Assembly: GCA_902765305.1 (NCBI GenBank)
Contig: CACWZI010000020.1
Span: 1-42,156, forward strand
Source of the DNA: an uncultured Eubacteriales bacterium
GTDB taxonomy: Bacteria; Bacillota; Clostridia; Christensenellales; Aristaeellaceae
Direction: 5' to 3'
DNA: 42,156 bases
In this document: positions 8,126 to 16,131 of the stretch, one piece after another
Numbering within the stretch: the first letter of the stretch is position 1
How the letters are laid out: the number at the start of each line of letters is the position of its first letter
Translations under genes and position numbers: made by a program
The notes under the pieces: model-generated
The model's input: only the letters and a program-made list of their open reading frames with translations
Database searches by the model: none
Told to the model about the DNA's origin: nothing

Positions 8126-9040
8126 TCACATCGTCTCCTGGGTCAGGCTCCCCTTCGGGCTCCAAACGGCCTCCGGGTAATACGCGTCGATCATGCGCTT
8201 GACGAGGCTGCACTGCTTGGCGCGCTTGCGGGCGTCGTCCTCGGTGCTGTCCCAGCTGTGGGTGGCGGCCACGGAACCGCCGGTCTTCAGATAGATCGGG
8301 GCGGCAATGCGGATCATTTCCGGCACCTCATAGTGGCGGATGAAACCACCCGTTGACTTCGGATTCTCGGTGTGAATATCTATGGGGCAAGAAATCGCCT
8401 GGCGCATGGCAGAGAGCATCTGGAGCTGGATGTCGCGCACGGGATTGATGGAATCCGCGCCGATCGTCTCCAGGAGCTTTGCGGCGCAGGGATTCCCGTG
8501 CCCCGCGTGGGCGGAAATCTTGAAATGGCAATCCTCCGGAATCTCGCCGGCTTTGCGCATCTCATTCAGTATCCACAGGCAGCCTTCATCGTAGACCAGG
8601 AATCCGCGGCAGCCGAGCCGGGCCGCCCGCTTCACGTCCTCGATGGCCCGCACGATCTGCTCCTGTCCGCGCAGGCGATAGCCCATCCTGACGCCTTCCT
8701 CCGTGTGAACAGACGCAGAGGTATCGGTCGTCGCGCGAGGCCCGATCGCGAGGATCAGGTCGGTTTGCCACTGGTGGGCCAGCTCCACCATCTTTGCGAT
8801 TTCCTCGTCCGTCAGACGCATGATGCCCTGGGTCTGGGTGACGCGATGCAGGTAAAGGCCATAGCCGTCCATGGCCTCCAGCAGCGCCTTCATGACCTTG
8901 GGTCCCTGGATGCCGGGCACCTCAAACCGGTACTGGCCGCCGTCCTTGAAGCGCTTCTCAGACGTCGGCAGGTCGTAGGCATCGCCCCCGGGAAGGCCAA
9001 CAGACTTCAGAAACGCTCTCGTCTTTTCTATGCTGTTCAT
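8126..9040 (-). CDS. U32-peptidase-like TIM-barrel protein, function unknown
   Basis: The 304-residue protein has alternating strand/helix character and resembles a group labelled U32-family peptidase by automatic pipelines. Recognisable stretches are LHRVTQTQGIMRLTDEEI, LILAIGPRATTD, GCRGFLVYDEGCLWIL, GADSINPVRDIQL and CPIDIHTENPKSTGGFIRHY. Most U32 members are not proteases; several act in RNA or cofactor modification, and nothing here indicates peptide hydrolysis. Its place between the TPP decarboxylase and the C-C lyase, in one transcript, argues for a metabolic role such as an aldolase or isomerase. A gap of 193 bp separates it from the lyase gene and I see no gene in it. AGGAAGG lies about 10 nt before the ATG. 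Confidence 0.5.
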   Translation of the reverse strand: MNSIEKTRAFLKSVGLPGGDAYDLPTSEKRFKDGGQYRFEVPGIQGPKVMKALLEAMDGYGLYLHRVTQTQGIMRLTDEEIAKMVELAHQWQTDLILAIGPRATTDTSASVHTEEGVRMGYRLRGQEQIVRAIEDVKRAARLGCRGFLVYDEGCLWILNEMRKAGEIPEDCHFKISAHAGHGNPCAAKLLETIGADSINPVRDIQLQMLSAMRQAISCPIDIHTENPKSTGGFIRHYEVPEMIRIAAPIYLKTGGSVAATHSWDSTEDDARKRAKQCSLVKRMIDAYYPEAVWSPKGSLTQETM

Positions 9041-9090
9041 CTCAACATATTCCTTCCTGCCACAGTGTGGCGCTTATTACCTGGTTTAAG

Positions 9091-9110
9091 CCCTCCAACA
9101 GGCTGGAGGG
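9091..9110 (-). other. Intercistronic hairpin between decarboxylase and U32-like genes
   Basis: CCCTCCA (9091-9097) and TGGAGGG (9104-9110) form a 7-bp stem with a 6-nt loop, 17 nt beyond the decarboxylase stop and before the U32-like gene. No T-tract follows. It may tune the relative expression or stability of the two parts of the transcript. Confidence 0.4.
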
Positions 9111-9126
9111 GATATTTGATCGGGGT

Positions 9127-10257
9127 CTACCCGTTCAAATCATCGATCAGGGCGTCGATGGCTTCCCGGTGGTCGAAGACGATCGGGGGCAGCTTTCGAG
9201 ACAGTCCCTTGTGTATGCGGCAGTCGATGAACGCGGCCTTTGGGCAGTTCTTCAGCTGCTCTATCGCTTCGGTCAGCTCACCCTCGGTCTCTACGGCCTT
9301 TCCAACCGTCGCATAGCCGCACGCCTGCGCGATCTTCGTAAAATCCACCAGGTGCCCGGCCGAGGGCTGCCCGCCCACGGACTCGTGGGCCCCGTTGTTG
9401 AGGACGACGTGAAGGAAATTCGGCGCCTTCACCTTGCTCACCATCGTCATGGCGCCCATGTGCATCATGGCCGCGGAATCGCCGTCCAGCGCGACCACGG
9501 GGCGGTCCGGCCTGGCCAGCGCGATGCCCAGGGCGACAGACGACGCATGCCCCATGCTGCCCACGTTCAGGAAATCGCGCGCCTTCGTCTCGCCTCGCTT
9601 CTGCCGGAGGAAGAACAGCTCACGGGTCGCGCGTCCCGTTGTCGCGCTGTAAATCGTGTTCTCCGGCATGTGGTCGAGAATGACCTCAATGGCCTCCTCC
9701 CGGCTCATGGGGTAAGCGGCGTCCACATTGTTGGGCTTGTCCGGATCAGCCATCACGCCCTTCGGCGCGATAAAGGCGTAGACGCCGCGCGCCTCACGGC
9801 AGTACGTGACCGCCTTATCTACAGCCCTTGCGAACGCCTCGTTATCATCCGTGAGAATGGAATACGGGATATGCATGATGTCGAGGACGGACGCCGTGAT
9901 CTCACCCTGCCGCCAGTGCTGGGGGTGGTTCGGTTCGGTATTGCCCTGTCCGCGCCAGCCGATCAGAAGGATCATCGGAACCGCATAGACGTCCTTATCC
10001 ACGAGGGACGCCAAAGGGTTGATCGCGTTGCCCTCTCCGCTGTTCTGCATGTACACGAGAGGGATCTCTTTCGTTGCCAGATAGTGGCCGGCCGCCAGAG
10101 CCACGGCGTTCCCCTCGTTCGCCGTGATCACGTTCCGATCGCCACAATGCGCCAGCGCGTAATTGCAGAAGCCGTTCAGGTAGCTGTCCGGCACGCCCGC
10201 AAAATAGGAAACGCCGTGCCGCGCCAGACAATCAAATACTTTCTCCTGGTCCAACAT
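9127..10257 (-). CDS. aepY: Phosphonopyruvate decarboxylase-like TPP enzyme
   Basis: The 376-residue protein closely resembles phosphonopyruvate decarboxylase, which uses thiamine diphosphate and magnesium to turn phosphonopyruvate into phosphonoacetaldehyde. Visible hallmarks are the N-terminal GVPDSYL, the glutamate that activates the cofactor (ITANEGNAVALAAG), MQNSGEGNAINPL, and the cofactor/metal motif GDSAAMMHMGAM followed by LNNGAHESVGGQPS. Sulfopyruvate decarboxylase is a close relative. The usual partner, PEP mutase, is not in this window, so the true substrate may be another beta-substituted pyruvate. The gene starts one base after the stop of the aldo/keto reductase gene, which would be a natural next step for its aldehyde product. 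Confidence 0.8.
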   Translation of the reverse strand: MLDQEKVFDCLARHGVSYFAGVPDSYLNGFCNYALAHCGDRNVITANEGNAVALAAGHYLATKEIPLVYMQNSGEGNAINPLASLVDKDVYAVPMILLIGWRGQGNTEPNHPQHWRQGEITASVLDIMHIPYSILTDDNEAFARAVDKAVTYCREARGVYAFIAPKGVMADPDKPNNVDAAYPMSREEAIEVILDHMPENTIYSATTGRATRELFFLRQKRGETKARDFLNVGSMGHASSVALGIALARPDRPVVALDGDSAAMMHMGAMTMVSKVKAPNFLHVVLNNGAHESVGGQPSAGHLVDFTKIAQACGYATVGKAVETEGELTEAIEQLKNCPKAAFIDCRIHKGLSRKLPPIVFDHREAIDALIDDLNG

Positions 10258-10258
10258 C

Positions 10259-11242
10259 TTACTTCTTCTCGCCTCCTACGGAGCCTTTTCCCCTGTACAG
10301 CGTGAAGTATTCCGGGCTGTCGCCCTTTGTGAGCGCCCAGGCTTCATCAAACGCGGCCACAATGTCCTCCGGCAGGGGACCGGCTTTGACCGCCGCCATG
10401 TTGCCAAGCAGATGGTTCAGTTTGGAAGCCCCGATCAGTATCGCGTCACCCCGCGCCGCATCCAGCATGGAGTGGTAAGCCAGCCAGCGGTAGGTGGCCT
10501 CGACGGGACCGATCCCGCGCTTCTCTGCCGCCGCCTTGATGACCTCGACGCCATCAAAGAAGCGCTTCTTCCAGTATCGCCCCCGGTAGTTGGGGCGATG
10601 GGTAAACCGTCCGTCCGTGGGCGTGTCCTCATATTTGCCATACCGCCCGGTCAGCAGGCCGCCGCACAGGGGATTGTAGGCGTAAAAGCGCATGCCGAAA
10701 TAGTTCAGGCAATCGTTCAGCTCCGCTTCCGCGCGCCTGGTCAACGGATTATAGATACCCTCGAACACCGTGGGCTTCACCCAGCCGTGCCTGTCGCAGA
10801 TGTGCCAGGCGTCGGCAACCATCCACGCCGGGAAGTTGGAAAGGCCCAGCTCGCTGAACTTTCCCCGATCATGAAGGTCTGCCATCGCCCCCAGCACCCC
10901 CTCCACCGGCGTCGCGGGATCGGGGAAATGCAGGAATACGGTATCCACAGATTCCAGTCCCAATCTCTCCAGGCTCTCAGGAAGCTGTTTATAAGCCGCG
11001 TCCGCATCCAGCCTTCCGCTGATTCTCGGGTTCACCTTCGTGGCGATTTTGAACGGTCGGTTCAGTCCCGGCAGCGCCTCGCCCAATAACTTCTCACAAT
11101 TCCCTTCGTTATAGACATAGGCGGTATCCAGTTCATCATAGCCTGCATCCAGGAACGCGTTCACAAACGCTCCGACCTCCGGCTGAAATACGGACTCACC
11201 GAACGTCATCGTGCCAAGGATCAGGTTCACGGGTTTTTTCAT
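10259..11242 (-). CDS. Aldo/keto reductase
   Basis: The 327-residue protein is an NADPH-type aldo/keto reductase with a TIM-barrel fold. The catalytic tetrad is visible: Asp and Tyr in ELDTAYVYNEG, Lys in KIATKVNP and His in VFLHFPDP; GLSNF and IGASKLNHL, near the cofactor site, are also present. It is nearest to the aflatoxin-aldehyde reductase-like group. The open frame extends to 11284, but the ATG at 11242 overlaps the stop of the MmgE/PrpD gene (ATGA), so that start is preferred. It ends one base before the decarboxylase gene. A plausible role is reduction of the aldehyde made by that decarboxylase to an alcohol. Confidence 0.85.
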   Translation of the reverse strand: MKKPVNLILGTMTFGESVFQPEVGAFVNAFLDAGYDELDTAYVYNEGNCEKLLGEALPGLNRPFKIATKVNPRISGRLDADAAYKQLPESLERLGLESVDTVFLHFPDPATPVEGVLGAMADLHDRGKFSELGLSNFPAWMVADAWHICDRHGWVKPTVFEGIYNPLTRRAEAELNDCLNYFGMRFYAYNPLCGGLLTGRYGKYEDTPTDGRFTHRPNYRGRYWKKRFFDGVEVIKAAAEKRGIGPVEATYRWLAYHSMLDAARGDAILIGASKLNHLLGNMAAVKAGPLPEDIVAAFDEAWALTKGDSPEYFTLYRGKGSVGGEKK

Positions 11243-12582
11243 AGCGCTGCACCTATCAACTTTATTGGATTCTCGAATCGGCATATTCCTTCTATCTTTT
11301 CTATCGCTTCTACCAATTTCATTATCGTTTCTTCCGTTGCCTGCCCCTGCGCGCAGACGCTGAGCTTGTCGATAATGACGTCTCGTGTCAGAGGCTTCTC
11401 GGGATCGCCCTTTGGAACGAGAATCGTTTCCTCTTCCCGCCGGCCATCCTTCATTATCACTTCAACCCTTGTTCCTCGGATTCCTCTGGCGCGATCCTCC
11501 ATCGTTGCATCGGGGATCAGGCTCGTCTTCTCAATAAGGCCCAGGACATCTTCCGTCAGCTTTGGCGGATCCATATCAGCTATTCCATAACTGCCCTGCA
11601 AAAGCGCGCAAGCCAGCGTGTATTGGATGGAAAACTTCGTCTCGTCCTGATCCTTCGGGATCTTGATCCCTGCCAGCTTTATTGCGTTGGGGTAGATATG
11701 AACATTTACGGATTTGATCAGGGAAGGCTCTACCCTTCCGTGCAACGCTACAGCCGCATCGATCCCACAGTGCGTATGACGGCAGGACGGATAGAGCTTG
11801 AAGTAGCAATCATGGAGGAGGAGATGGTCTGAGCTTTTCAAAAACGCCTCATGTACCTCGTCTGTCACGGCATGGAACCAACCGTTCTGTCCTTCCAGCG
11901 ACTCGGCAGGCCCCTGCACCCCCTCATTGGCCAGCATAGCCGCAAACACACCGTTCTCAGCGGCCTTCCCAGGGTTCAGGGGCTTAATCGCCGGTCGTGA
12001 ATCTCCGTAGGAAAGGAGTCCTCCCGTCATTGTGGTCGCCAGCGCAATAGCGTCCTCTATCCCCTGCGCGCCTGATCCATACAATCTCGCGCATGCGGCT
12101 GCGCAAGCTAAAGTACCGGCCACACCGGTGGAGTGGAAGCCACGGGCTACCAGCCCAGGCTGCGCCGCTGATGAAATCCTTATATACGCCTCATACCCTG
12201 TGGCCAGAGCAACCAGCACATCTTCGTTACTGCTGCCCAGCTGATCTGCCAGGGCGAATACAGCGGGGATCAAATGAACACCCGCATGCCCGGCAGCCTT
12301 CTTGTTTCCGTCATCAAGCTCCGCTCCGTGACCATAGAATGCATTCATGAATGCGGCAAGGCGAACAGGGTACTTTTTCTCCTGGAAGAGTACATAGCTC
12401 TCCTCCACTCCCCCCTGTGGATACACCACGGCTTCAACCTTCTCATTAATGGCTCGGTTCTGCTTGTATCCGGCATAAGCCGCAGCGAAGAAGTCTATGA
12501 TCAATGTCCGAAGCTGTTCTCTATCCTTTTCATTCAAATCTATTTTTTCCAGATCTCTGCACAGATCGGTTGTAATCCCCAT
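11239..12582 (-). CDS. MmgE/PrpD family protein
   Basis: The 447-residue protein has the length and all-helical first half of the MmgE/PrpD family, which includes 2-methylcitrate dehydratase, cis-aconitate decarboxylase and iminodisuccinate epimerase. Typical segments are the early Y-x-x-x-AxNAFYGHGAELDD-like stretch (about residues 93-107), AGVHLIPAVFALAD and the middle region FHSTGVAGTLACAAACARL. These enzymes act on di- and tricarboxylic acids without an iron-sulfur cluster. It is the first gene of the seven-gene cassette, follows the ATP-grasp gene by 103 bp, and is coupled to the aldo/keto reductase by a 4-bp overlap. The particular reaction cannot be assigned. Confidence 0.8.
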   Translation of the reverse strand: MGITTDLCRDLEKIDLNEKDREQLRTLIIDFFAAAYAGYKQNRAINEKVEAVVYPQGGVEESYVLFQEKKYPVRLAAFMNAFYGHGAELDDGNKKAAGHAGVHLIPAVFALADQLGSSNEDVLVALATGYEAYIRISSAAQPGLVARGFHSTGVAGTLACAAACARLYGSGAQGIEDAIALATTMTGGLLSYGDSRPAIKPLNPGKAAENGVFAAMLANEGVQGPAESLEGQNGWFHAVTDEVHEAFLKSSDHLLLHDCYFKLYPSCRHTHCGIDAAVALHGRVEPSLIKSVNVHIYPNAIKLAGIKIPKDQDETKFSIQYTLACALLQGSYGIADMDPPKLTEDVLGLIEKTSLIPDATMEDRARGIRGTRVEVIMKDGRREEETILVPKGDPEKPLTRDVIIDKLSVCAQGQATEETIMKLVEAIEKIEGICRFENPIKLIGAAL

Positions 12583-12685
12583 TTCTATATCCCCACAATA
12601 CTCGCTATACTCACTATGCCCACCTGATACGGTGTGGCGCGCTCAAGGCATGCCTTCCGACGGTGCACAATAACCCCTGTATATT

Positions 12686-13843
12686 TCAATGTCTCTTATT
12701 CTTTATTTTCGTTCTGTAGCTTGTGATTTGATGGAACAGGTTCCTCCAGAACGGCTTCTTATCATCCTTGCTATAAAGAACTTCCTGCGTGTTCTTCCAG
12801 CTGAACCAGGATGGCTTCGCCCTGAACCGATCCGGAGATTTCAGAAACCATGCTATATCTGTGTCAAAATGCCTGAGGTACATGCCAAACTTATCATTCT
12901 CTGGATACTTGATAACATCCTGATCAAAGACCATCTCCAGCATCTGACGGGAGATGTTGAATCCACACATAAATGCCATCTTGACGCTCTGAGGAATGCG
13001 CCCGTTTATTTCCATCAGCCTCGGTTCGCCGGTTTCTTTATCGATCATAAAAGCCACATCGGCAAATCCTCTCCATCCAAGCGCCTGAAGGAGCTTTCCG
13101 GCATAGGGCATCATTTCTTTCGCGTCAACCGTCTGGAGCAATACTGCTGATCCGGCATCGACAGGGAATCGACGTAATACATCAACTGAATATGACGTGC
13201 ATACCTGTACCTTCTGATCAATGAACAGCAGGCAACCCAAGTGCTTATCGAAGTTTACAAATTCCTGCACCACATAGTCGTCCGGATCCAGCTTCCTTTC
13301 CTTCATGTACCGCCAGAAATCTTCCCGTTTTTCAAACTTACAAAAGCCGATGGAGCCTAACCCCTGCCGCGGTTTGATGATGATCGGAAAACGGCAGGTG
13401 TTCAGGTATTCCTCGATATCCTGTTTGCTATGGCGCGTATATGGGCACGGAATGCCGTTTTCAATGGCTGTGTCAAAAGTAAACTGCTTATTGAACGCCT
13501 TGATGTAGACCTCCCGCGGCGCACATGCGATCTTTACATAGGGCTTGAATTCATCCTCATGCTGCGTGACCGGATTCGTGCTGAGCTCACCTATGGGCAT
13601 GATGACATCGTAATTGCCGCTTTTGGCCTGATCCAAAAGAAACGGTATGTATTCAGGATTCTGAGGTTTCATATCCTTTACCAACAATTTCTTGTCGGGT
13701 AATTTGGACACATAACAGACATCCAGTCTTGTTGTGCAGAGGACCGTTACTTGGCAGCCTATTTCCTTTAAGCCCCGGATCATGGCGATCGTCTGCTTCC
13801 CTGCGCCGTCAAGAACCAGCACCCTTGTTCCTTTAAAATCCAT
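12686..13843 (-). CDS. ATP-grasp ligase (carbamoyl-phosphate-synthase-like)
   Basis: The 385-residue protein starts with a Rossmann-like strand (GTRVLVLDGAG), then a typical ATP-grasp core: FPIIIKPRQGLGSIG for nucleotide binding, VVQEFVNFDKH, and a metal site ending in LMEINGRIPQS. ATP-grasp enzymes activate a carboxylate as acyl phosphate and join it to an amine, thiol or hydroxyl. In capsule loci such enzymes are thought to attach amino acids or other acids to sugars. It lies immediately before the metabolic cassette, so it is a candidate for using that product. AAAGGAG stands 8 nt before the ATG. A 15-codon vestige with a near-identical N-terminus is found at 24062-24160. Confidence 0.8.
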   Translation of the reverse strand: MDFKGTRVLVLDGAGKQTIAMIRGLKEIGCQVTVLCTTRLDVCYVSKLPDKKLLVKDMKPQNPEYIPFLLDQAKSGNYDVIMPIGELSTNPVTQHEDEFKPYVKIACAPREVYIKAFNKQFTFDTAIENGIPCPYTRHSKQDIEEYLNTCRFPIIIKPRQGLGSIGFCKFEKREDFWRYMKERKLDPDDYVVQEFVNFDKHLGCLLFIDQKVQVCTSYSVDVLRRFPVDAGSAVLLQTVDAKEMMPYAGKLLQALGWRGFADVAFMIDKETGEPRLMEINGRIPQSVKMAFMCGFNISRQMLEMVFDQDVIKYPENDKFGMYLRHFDTDIAWFLKSPDRFRAKPSWFSWKNTQEVLYSKDDKKPFWRNLFHQITSYRTKIKNKRH

Positions 13844-13889
13844 TACTCTGACTCCTTTTTACCTGCCCTTCTCTTTTAAAGCTGTTCCC

Positions 13890-13957
13890 CTTCATTTTTA
13901 TCCGCGCGCTTTGCGGATTGATGAATGATGTCATCATCGGCAGGGATAAAAATGAAG
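13890..13957. repeat. 14-bp inverted repeat with inner palindromes
   Basis: CTTCATTTTTATCC (13890-13903) pairs perfectly with GGATAAAAATGAAG (13944-13957). The 40-nt loop contains CCGC/GCGG (13902-13916) and TGATG-T-CATCA. It fills the 129-bp gap between the polymerase gene and the ATP-grasp gene. On the minus strand no T-run follows. It may be an attenuating hairpin or a small insertion scar. Confidence 0.65.
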
Positions 13958-13972
13958 AAGCTGTGTTGCCAA

Positions 13973-15220
13973 TCATCCTTTTATCCGAACGATTTTTTTC
14001 CTTCTCTGCAGGGATATCGTTTTCATCATTTTGCGCAGAACATCTTTCTTGCCATATCTTAAGCTATAGGCAAAAAAGAACCATAGAACATACCTCATCC
14101 AAAGGTCGCCCGAAAAAAGCGATCCAACGACAGAAGCAGAAAACAGTAATGCCCATGGTACGAACAAGCTAAATCTCTTCTTGGCAAGGATTCTGACTGA
14201 GGCTTGAAATACCGGCACAAGCACAATAATCAACATTATAATACCGCCGTCATACGCCAATTGCAAAAAAAAGTTGTGTGGATAGGGCAACCCGGTATTT
14301 GTGGCAAACATGTCGAAGCCCTTTCCGAAAGCAGGACTGTCAATGAAGCCCTGCAACGCAAGCGCATAATAATCCGACCTGCCGTGCAGCACATCGGCTT
14401 CATCAGATAAGCGGATCATCTTATTCAGGGATCTTATACGGATGTTATGATCTCCCAGATACTGAGAAACGATCGATAACAGTTCCTCGCTGAACATGAT
14501 GATCAAAACAGCGGCGATTGAAAACAACAGAGCGGAAAGGCTAAAATGTCTGTTGATAATGTCAGATTTATTGTCCGGCTTGAAATACATGATCAGGATC
14601 ACGAGCACGATCAGGGAAAGAATCGGCCCCCTCGAGCCAAATGATACCATTTCGAAAAGATAATAGATTTGTGGAAGGCAGAGGACGGTATATATGAATT
14701 TACCGGCCTTTCTGTCGTATCCCCGGTAATACAACAGGTAAGTCAACCCACATGACGCGGAAAACAGAATAGAATAACTGAGCAGCATTTTAATAACATT
14801 TCCGCTGCCCAGATGAACGAATATTTTATTCGACACCAGCATTGCCGGCGCCGTGATGATCAGCGTCAGCTTCACAACCTTACTCATGTCCACATCCAGC
14901 ATGGTCAGAAAAAACGGCATTATTGCATAACTGAACACTTCAAAAAAGCTGATTGCGCTTCCACCGGGAAACAGATAGCTTGTGACCAGGTAATACAGAA
15001 CGATGACGAACGGTATCAGAATTTGATACAGGCCGATCGCTATTGTTCGAACAGACAGGAGAAACAACACGGCGCTGATTACAATAACAAATCTGATTCC
15101 GTGCGCCGTGAATCCAGGCACAACCGCCGCAAGAATGCTTCTGACAAACTGACAGTTCAGGTAAAACGCGACCGACAGATTTCCAAGCCCTTTTCTGATA
15201 TTGGTTGCTCTTAGAGTCAT
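13973..15220 (-). CDS. Wzy-like polysaccharide polymerase (O-antigen ligase family)
   Basis: The 415-residue protein is strongly hydrophobic with about ten to twelve predicted membrane helices and a loop near residue 310 reading PYPHNFFLQLAYDGG, typical of O-antigen polymerase/ligase proteins (H-N-x-x-L-Q-L-x-x-x-x-G). Such proteins join lipid-linked repeat units outside the membrane, here presumably feeding the chain-length proteins at the end of the locus. The ATG has GAGG 8 nt upstream. The C-terminus is basic (SLQRRKKIVRIKG). The gene is AT-rich compared with the outer parts of the locus, as usual for Wzy. Sequence alone does not separate polymerase from ligase; the locus context favours polymerase. 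Confidence 0.75.
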   Translation of the reverse strand: MTLRATNIRKGLGNLSVAFYLNCQFVRSILAAVVPGFTAHGIRFVIVISAVLFLLSVRTIAIGLYQILIPFVIVLYYLVTSYLFPGGSAISFFEVFSYAIMPFFLTMLDVDMSKVVKLTLIITAPAMLVSNKIFVHLGSGNVIKMLLSYSILFSASCGLTYLLYYRGYDRKAGKFIYTVLCLPQIYYLFEMVSFGSRGPILSLIVLVILIMYFKPDNKSDIINRHFSLSALLFSIAAVLIIMFSEELLSIVSQYLGDHNIRIRSLNKMIRLSDEADVLHGRSDYYALALQGFIDSPAFGKGFDMFATNTGLPYPHNFFLQLAYDGGIIMLIIVLVPVFQASVRILAKKRFSLFVPWALLFSASVVGSLFSGDLWMRYVLWFFFAYSLRYGKKDVLRKMMKTISLQRRKKIVRIKG

Positions 15221-15275
15221 AGGTCAAACCTCGGTATGTCGATTCAATATAGAAACTGTTCCAGAGACGACCAAT

Positions 15276-16127
15276 CTAACGCTTATCAGCGCTCCAAACG
15301 ACAATTTCTCTTTTACAGGGTTTATGGGCAATTTTGTGGAATAATTCAGCTCTTTTGATCAGGCCTAGCGCTTCATCGAAGCTTCCATTGTCGTTCAAAA
15401 GCCAGTTTTTCGTCTTGGGAGAGTACATGACGCCGCCTTTTTTCCCAAACACAGGTTTTCTCATAAGATTCATGATACTGTTATTGGATTCAGAAAACAC
15501 TGACCCGAAATTGGGCTTGGAATTGTCCTGAACGCGCTTGCACAGCGCGATCCTTTCTTTCCGTGCCTTTTCCGTTTCCTCGACAGGAATGCTGTCAAAC
15601 TTCATTTTTATTTCCAGGACCAGATCATTTGAATTCTTAAAGACGGAATCCCGGTACCGGAAGCCGCATTCATCTTTTTTTATCCAGATGACCTCCTGAT
15701 TCCGGAGTACCTTTACCTCTTGTATATAATCGCTGATACACTGGTGATAGCTTCTCCCCCTGCCGGCATTCATCGCTACCGCCCCGCCAACAAGGCCAGG
15801 GACCGAGAACAGGTACTCGATTCCGCCATACCCTCTGGAGTTGACCGTTTTGATCAATTCCTGTAACCTGACGGAAGCGCCGACGGTAAAACAGCCGTCC
15901 CCATCGTCTTGCAGCTTTGTGTTGAAAGCCCTCAGGCTGACGACAACATCATATTCTCCGTCGTCGATCAGCAGATTCGAACCACCGCCGATATAATACC
16001 TGGGAGAATACTCCGTTGAAAGGCTGACCAGCTCCGCCTCGTTTTCGGGGACGAACATTTTTTTAGCGGTTCCGCCAAGCCTAAAAGTCGTATAATTGGA
16101 GAGGGAAACGTCTTCCAGAATCTTCAT
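15276..16127 (-). CDS. MurB-like FAD-dependent enolpyruvyl reductase paralogue
   Basis: From the ATG at 16127 (4 nt after the flippase stop) the 283-residue protein has clear UDP-N-acetylenolpyruvoylglucosamine reductase features: YIGGGSNLLIDDG and PGLVGGAVAMNAG for FAD binding, CGFRYRDSVFK, a catalytic-type serine in NFGSVFSES, and a C-terminal glutamate in KREIVVW. MurB makes UDP-MurNAc from an enolpyruvyl ether in peptidoglycan synthesis. Finding it between a flippase and a polymerase suggests a second copy that reduces an enolpyruvyl sugar to a lactyl ether in the capsule precursor. It could still be the only MurB of the cell; this window cannot tell. Confidence 0.8.
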   Translation of the reverse strand: MKILEDVSLSNYTTFRLGGTAKKMFVPENEAELVSLSTEYSPRYYIGGGSNLLIDDGEYDVVVSLRAFNTKLQDDGDGCFTVGASVRLQELIKTVNSRGYGGIEYLFSVPGLVGGAVAMNAGRGRSYHQCISDYIQEVKVLRNQEVIWIKKDECGFRYRDSVFKNSNDLVLEIKMKFDSIPVEETEKARKERIALCKRVQDNSKPNFGSVFSESNNSIMNLMRKPVFGKKGGVMYSPKTKNWLLNDNGSFDEALGLIKRAELFHKIAHKPCKREIVVWSADKR

Positions 16128-16131
16128 TGGC

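Noticed and set aside
8126-9040. Calling the U32-like protein a protease or a PEP mutase
   Set aside because: No protease catalytic signature is visible and the PEP mutase active-site motif is absent.
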